From NCBI RefSeq assembly GCF_017991995.1, contig NZ_JAGOPN010000006.1, forward strand, positions 124,001-188,000: 64,000 nt of DNA. Direction: 5' to 3'. A program made the position numbers and the translations under genes. Numbering within the stretch: position 1 is the first letter of the stretch; each line of letters starts with the position of its first letter. Of this stretch, positions 61,778 through 64,000 are shown in pieces. Under the pieces are notes generated by a model that was given only the letters and a program-made list of their open reading frames with translations, made no database searches and had not been told where the DNA came from. This DNA is from Pseudacidovorax sp. (GTDB lineage: Bacteria; Pseudomonadota; Gammaproteobacteria; Burkholderiales; Burkholderiaceae_C).

Positions 61778-61821
61778 AAAGCCGGAAACAGCCCGGAAAA
61801 GCCGCCTTTGTTCCCGCCATT
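61778..61821. promoter_or_regulatory. Proposed FlhDC box between flgA and flgB
   Basis: AAAGCCGGAAACAGCC, a 10-base spacer, then GCCTTTGTTCCCGCCATT. The right half on the reverse strand (AATGGCGGGAACAAAGGC) resembles the enterobacterial FlhDC half-site. It is 100 bases before flgB and 149 from flgA. Confidence 0.55.
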
Positions 61822-61920
61822 CGCCCCGGGGCCTCCCGCCCACAATTTCCGCACGGTGGCGTCCGTCCCTTCACGGGGTGGCACACCGCCCTCCTCCCTT
61901 CGCCACACCAAGGATCACGC

Positions 61921-62358
61921 ATGCTGGACAAGCTGACGCAGTCGATGGACTTCCAGGGCCAGGCACTGATGCTGCGCGCCGAGCGCCAGCGCGTGATCGC
62001 CGGGAACATCGCCAATGCCGACACGCCCGGCTACGCCGCGCGCGAGCTGGACTTTGCCGCCGCGCTGTCCGAGGCCACCGCCGGCGACCGCAGCGGCGCC
62101 GCGGGCAGCCCGGCGCAGGCGACCGCGGCCGACGATGGCCGCAGCGACGGCCGGCACTTCCGGCTGGCGCCGCGCACCAGCGATGCCGGCGGCAGCCTGG
62201 CCTACACCGCCCAGGTGCAGCCCGCCATGGACGGCAACAGCGTGGACTTGGACCGCGAGCGCGCCGCCTTCGCCGACAACGCCGTGCGCTACGAGGCCAC
62301 GCTGCGCTTCCTCAATGGCCAGGGCAAGACGCTTCTGTCCGCCATCCAGGGGCAATGA
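61921..62358 (+). CDS. flgB: Flagellar basal-body rod protein FlgB
   Basis: A 145-residue proximal rod protein. The N-terminal motif is A-E-R-Q-R-V-I-A-G-N-I-A-N-A-D-T-P-G-Y-A-A-R, and the C-terminus has the helical A-V-R-Y-E-A-T-L-R-F-L-N-G. ATG 61921 gives the standard M-L-D-K-L start. Confidence 0.95.
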   Translation: MLDKLTQSMDFQGQALMLRAERQRVIAGNIANADTPGYAARELDFAAALSEATAGDRSGAAGSPAQATAADDGRSDGRHFRLAPRTSDAGGSLAYTAQVQPAMDGNSVDLDRERAAFADNAVRYEATLRFLNGQGKTLLSAIQGQ

Positions 62359-62364
62359 CATGGA

Positions 62365-62477
62365 ACACCCCCAATCTGCGCGCTTCGCGCTCCGCCGACC
62401 CCCTCGAAGGGGCGCGCCCGGCGGCCCGGCAAAGCCGGTTCCGCGGGCGCTCTGGCATGGCCTGCTCCGCGGCCGCT
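62365..62477 (+). repeat. Comamonadaceae-type intergenic palindromic element between flgB and flgC
   Basis: About 113 bases with several short dyads: CCCCTCGAAGGGG (62400-62412), a CCGGCAAAGCCGG hairpin (62426-62438) and CCGCGG blocks. The arrangement matches a dispersed intergenic element I recall from this family. It interrupts an otherwise tightly packed operon; copy number cannot be seen in this window. Confidence 0.55.
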
Positions 62478-62518
62478 CGATCCACCCGACAGACCACGAA
62501 AGATAGGGCGCGGCCGCC

Positions 62519-62959
62519 ATGTCCATGTTCTCCATCTTCGGCATCTCCGGCAGCGCGGTGAGCGCGCAGTCGCAGCGCCTGAACGTCGTGGCCAGCAACC
62601 TGGCCAATGCGGACGCCACGGCCGGGCCGGACGGCAAGGCCTACAAGGCGCGGCAGGTGGTCTTCCAGACCGTGGACCTGGGCGATGCCGGCGCCGAGGG
62701 CGACCCCACGACCGCGGGCAAGAGCTATTCGGCCGGCGTGCGCGTCGACGTCGTCACCGAACGGCAGGACCCGGGCCGGCGCGTGCACGAGCCCGGCAAC
62801 CCGCTGGCCGACGCCGACGGCTATGTCACCTATTCCAACGTCAACGCGGTGGAGGAGATGGTCAACATGATCTCGGCCTCGCGCTCCTACCAGAACAACG
62901 TCGAAGTGATGAACACGGCCAAGAGCCTGCTGCTCAAGACGCTGCAACTGGGCCAGTGA
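62519..62959 (+). CDS. flgC: Flagellar basal-body rod protein FlgC
   Basis: A 146-residue rod protein. Motifs: [18 protein letters not shown] near the N-terminus, and the C-terminal [10 protein letters not shown] and [18 protein letters not shown]. An internal ATG at 62525 is a possible alternative start. Confidence 0.96.
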   Translation: MSMFSIFGISGSAVSAQSQRLNVVASNLANADATAGPDGKAYKARQVVFQTVDLGDAGAEGDPTTAGKSYSAGVRVDVVTERQDPGRRVHEPGNPLADADGYVTYSNVNAVEEMVNMISASRSYQNNVEVMNTAKSLLLKTLQLGQ

Positions 62960-62999
62960 CCCGCATCCCCGACATCGCCACCGCCGCAGGAACCTCCGC

Positions 63000-63665
63000 A
63001 TGAGCACCGTCACCGGCACCACCGCCAGCAACAGCACCACCGGCAGCACGGGCGGCGCCTCGTCGCTCGCCTCCACCTCGGCCGCGGACCTGCAGGACCG
63101 CTTCCTGAAGCTGCTGGTCGCCCAGCTGAGCAACCAGGACCCGATGAACCCGATGGACAACGCACAGCTGACCTCGCAGATCGCGCAGATCAACACCGTC
63201 ACCGGCATCGAGAAGCTCAACAGCACCGTCAGCGGCCTGGCCACCCAGGCCTCGACCACGCAGACCCTGCAGGCCGCCGCCGTGGTGGGCAAGAACGTGC
63301 TCACCGAAGGCAAGACGCTGGCCTACAGCAGCGACGGCAAGACGGCCATGGGCGCCGTCGTGCTGGACGCGGCCGCCACCGAGGTCACGGTCAAGGTCAC
63401 CAACGCCGCCGGCCAGGTGATCGATACCAAGTCGCTGGGCGCGCTGCCGGCCGGCGAGCACGACATCACGCTCGACGCCTCGGGCTATCCCAGCGACCAG
63501 GAGCTGAGCTTCAGCGTCACCGCCACCAACAAGGGCGATGCCGTGGGCAGCACCACGCTGATGTACGACAGCGTGACCTCGGTGAGCACCACCAGCGACG
63601 GGCTGACGCTCAACCTCAGCCGCAACGGCAGCAAGCCGTATTCCGCCATCTACTCGATTCTCTGA
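63000..63665 (+). CDS. flgD: Flagellar hook assembly scaffold FlgD
   Basis: A 221-residue hook cap. The N-terminal FlgD motif F-L-K-L-L-V-A-Q-L-S-N-Q-D-P-M-N-P-M-D-N is exact, followed by a Ser/Thr-rich link and FlgD Ig-like and Tudor-like parts with L-P-A-G-E-H-D-I-T-L-D. It lies 40 bases after flgC. Confidence 0.95.
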   Translation: MSTVTGTTASNSTTGSTGGASSLASTSAADLQDRFLKLLVAQLSNQDPMNPMDNAQLTSQIAQINTVTGIEKLNSTVSGLATQASTTQTLQAAAVVGKNVLTEGKTLAYSSDGKTAMGAVVLDAAATEVTVKVTNAAGQVIDTKSLGALPAGEHDITLDASGYPSDQELSFSVTATNKGDAVGSTTLMYDSVTSVSTTSDGLTLNLSRNGSKPYSAIYSIL

Positions 63666-63679
63666 CCCAGGAGCCTTCC

Positions 63680-64000
63680 ATGAGCTTTCAGCAGGCCATC
63701 GCCGGACTCAACGCCGCCAGCCGCAGCCTCGACGTGATCGGGCACAACATCGCCAATGCCGGCACCACCGGCATGAAGTCCTCCCGGGTCGAGTTCGCCG
63801 AGGTGTATGCGGCCGCCGCGGCCGGCACCAACAGCGTGACCGGCGGCATGGGCGTGATGGTGGGCAACGTGTCCCAGCAGTTCACGCAGGGCAACATCAA
63901 CGCCACCAACAACGCGCTCGACCTGGCCATCAACGGCAACGGCTTCTTCGAGGTGACGATGCCCGACGGCAGCGCCGCCTACACCCGCGCGGGCAACTTC
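63680..64000 (+). CDS. flgE: Flagellar hook protein FlgE (cut by window end)
   Basis: The first 107 codons are present. The N-terminus reads M-S-F-Q-Q-A-I-A-G-L-N-A-A-S-R-S-L-D and the rod/hook motif I-G-H-N-I-A-N-A-G-T-T-G is clear, followed by F-T-Q-G-N-I and N-G-N-G-F-F. It is most like FlgE; position after flgD supports this. The C-terminus lies outside. Confidence 0.93.
   Translation, partial: MSFQQAIAGLNAASRSLDVIGHNIANAGTTGMKSSRVEFAEVYAAAAAGTNSVTGGMGVMVGNVSQQFTQGNINATNNALDLAINGNGFFEVTMPDGSAAYTRAGNF

Overview
The window comes from a GC-rich beta-proteobacterium, most likely Burkholderiales and Comamonadaceae-like. The evidence is the very high GC, the DUF3619/DUF3106/RDD trio behind an ECF sigma factor, the dnaX-ybaB-recR block beside a small SRP RNA, the divergent ppa/hppA pair, and a flagellar locus run by FlhDC and FliA. 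The flgB-flgC gap also carries an intergenic element of a kind I recall from this family. No mobile element, rRNA, tRNA or CRISPR array was recognised.

Region 1 (1-26.3 kb) is housekeeping. It holds an ECF sigma tail with DUF3619, DUF3106, RDD and DgkA genes, then a LOG hydrolase, a P-II protein, an EamA transporter, a FemAB-like acyltransferase and a YitT membrane protein. Soluble (ppa) and membrane (hppA) pyrophosphatases are divergent. A TetR regulator faces a putative di-iron protein across two identical-pattern operators. Next come an aldehyde dehydrogenase, a ZIP transporter, moaA-mobA-moeA, rnhA with a methyltransferase divergent from gloB-mltD, an orphan substrate-binding protein, and dnaX-ybaB-recR-MAPEG with the divergent SRP RNA gene.

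Region 2 (26.3-55.7 kb) is the main flagellar locus. fliRQPONML and fliKJIHGF read leftwards and fliE reads rightwards. fliT, fliS, fliD and fliC read leftwards. After an AT-richer 553-bp control region come flhDC, a terminator, and motAB. Between motB and flhB, where many relatives carry chemotaxis genes, lies a two-gene unit. It encodes a large HAD-like two-domain protein and a methyltransferase fused to a capsule-synthesis-like domain, a candidate surface or flagellin glycan-modification module. flhB-flhA-flhF-fliA follow, with no flhG.

Region 3 (55.7-59.9 kb) is a catabolic-looking insert between fliA and flgN. It has an old-yellow-enzyme oxidoreductase, an MBL-fold protein lacking metal ligands, a LivF-type ATPase and a divergent IclR regulator. 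A deletion scar joins the start of a flavoprotein gene to the last codons of a livG gene.

Region 4 (60-64 kb) resumes the flagellar set: flgN-flgM and flgA leftwards, flgB, flgC, flgD and a cut-off flgE rightwards.

Regulatory reading: three related inverted-repeat boxes lie upstream of fliL, between fliF and fliE, and between flgA and flgB. I propose they are FlhDC (class 2) sites. FliA-type promoters lie upstream of fliS and flgM, with a weaker one upstream of fliC. Together these fit an FlhDC > FliA/FlgM cascade encoded in this window.
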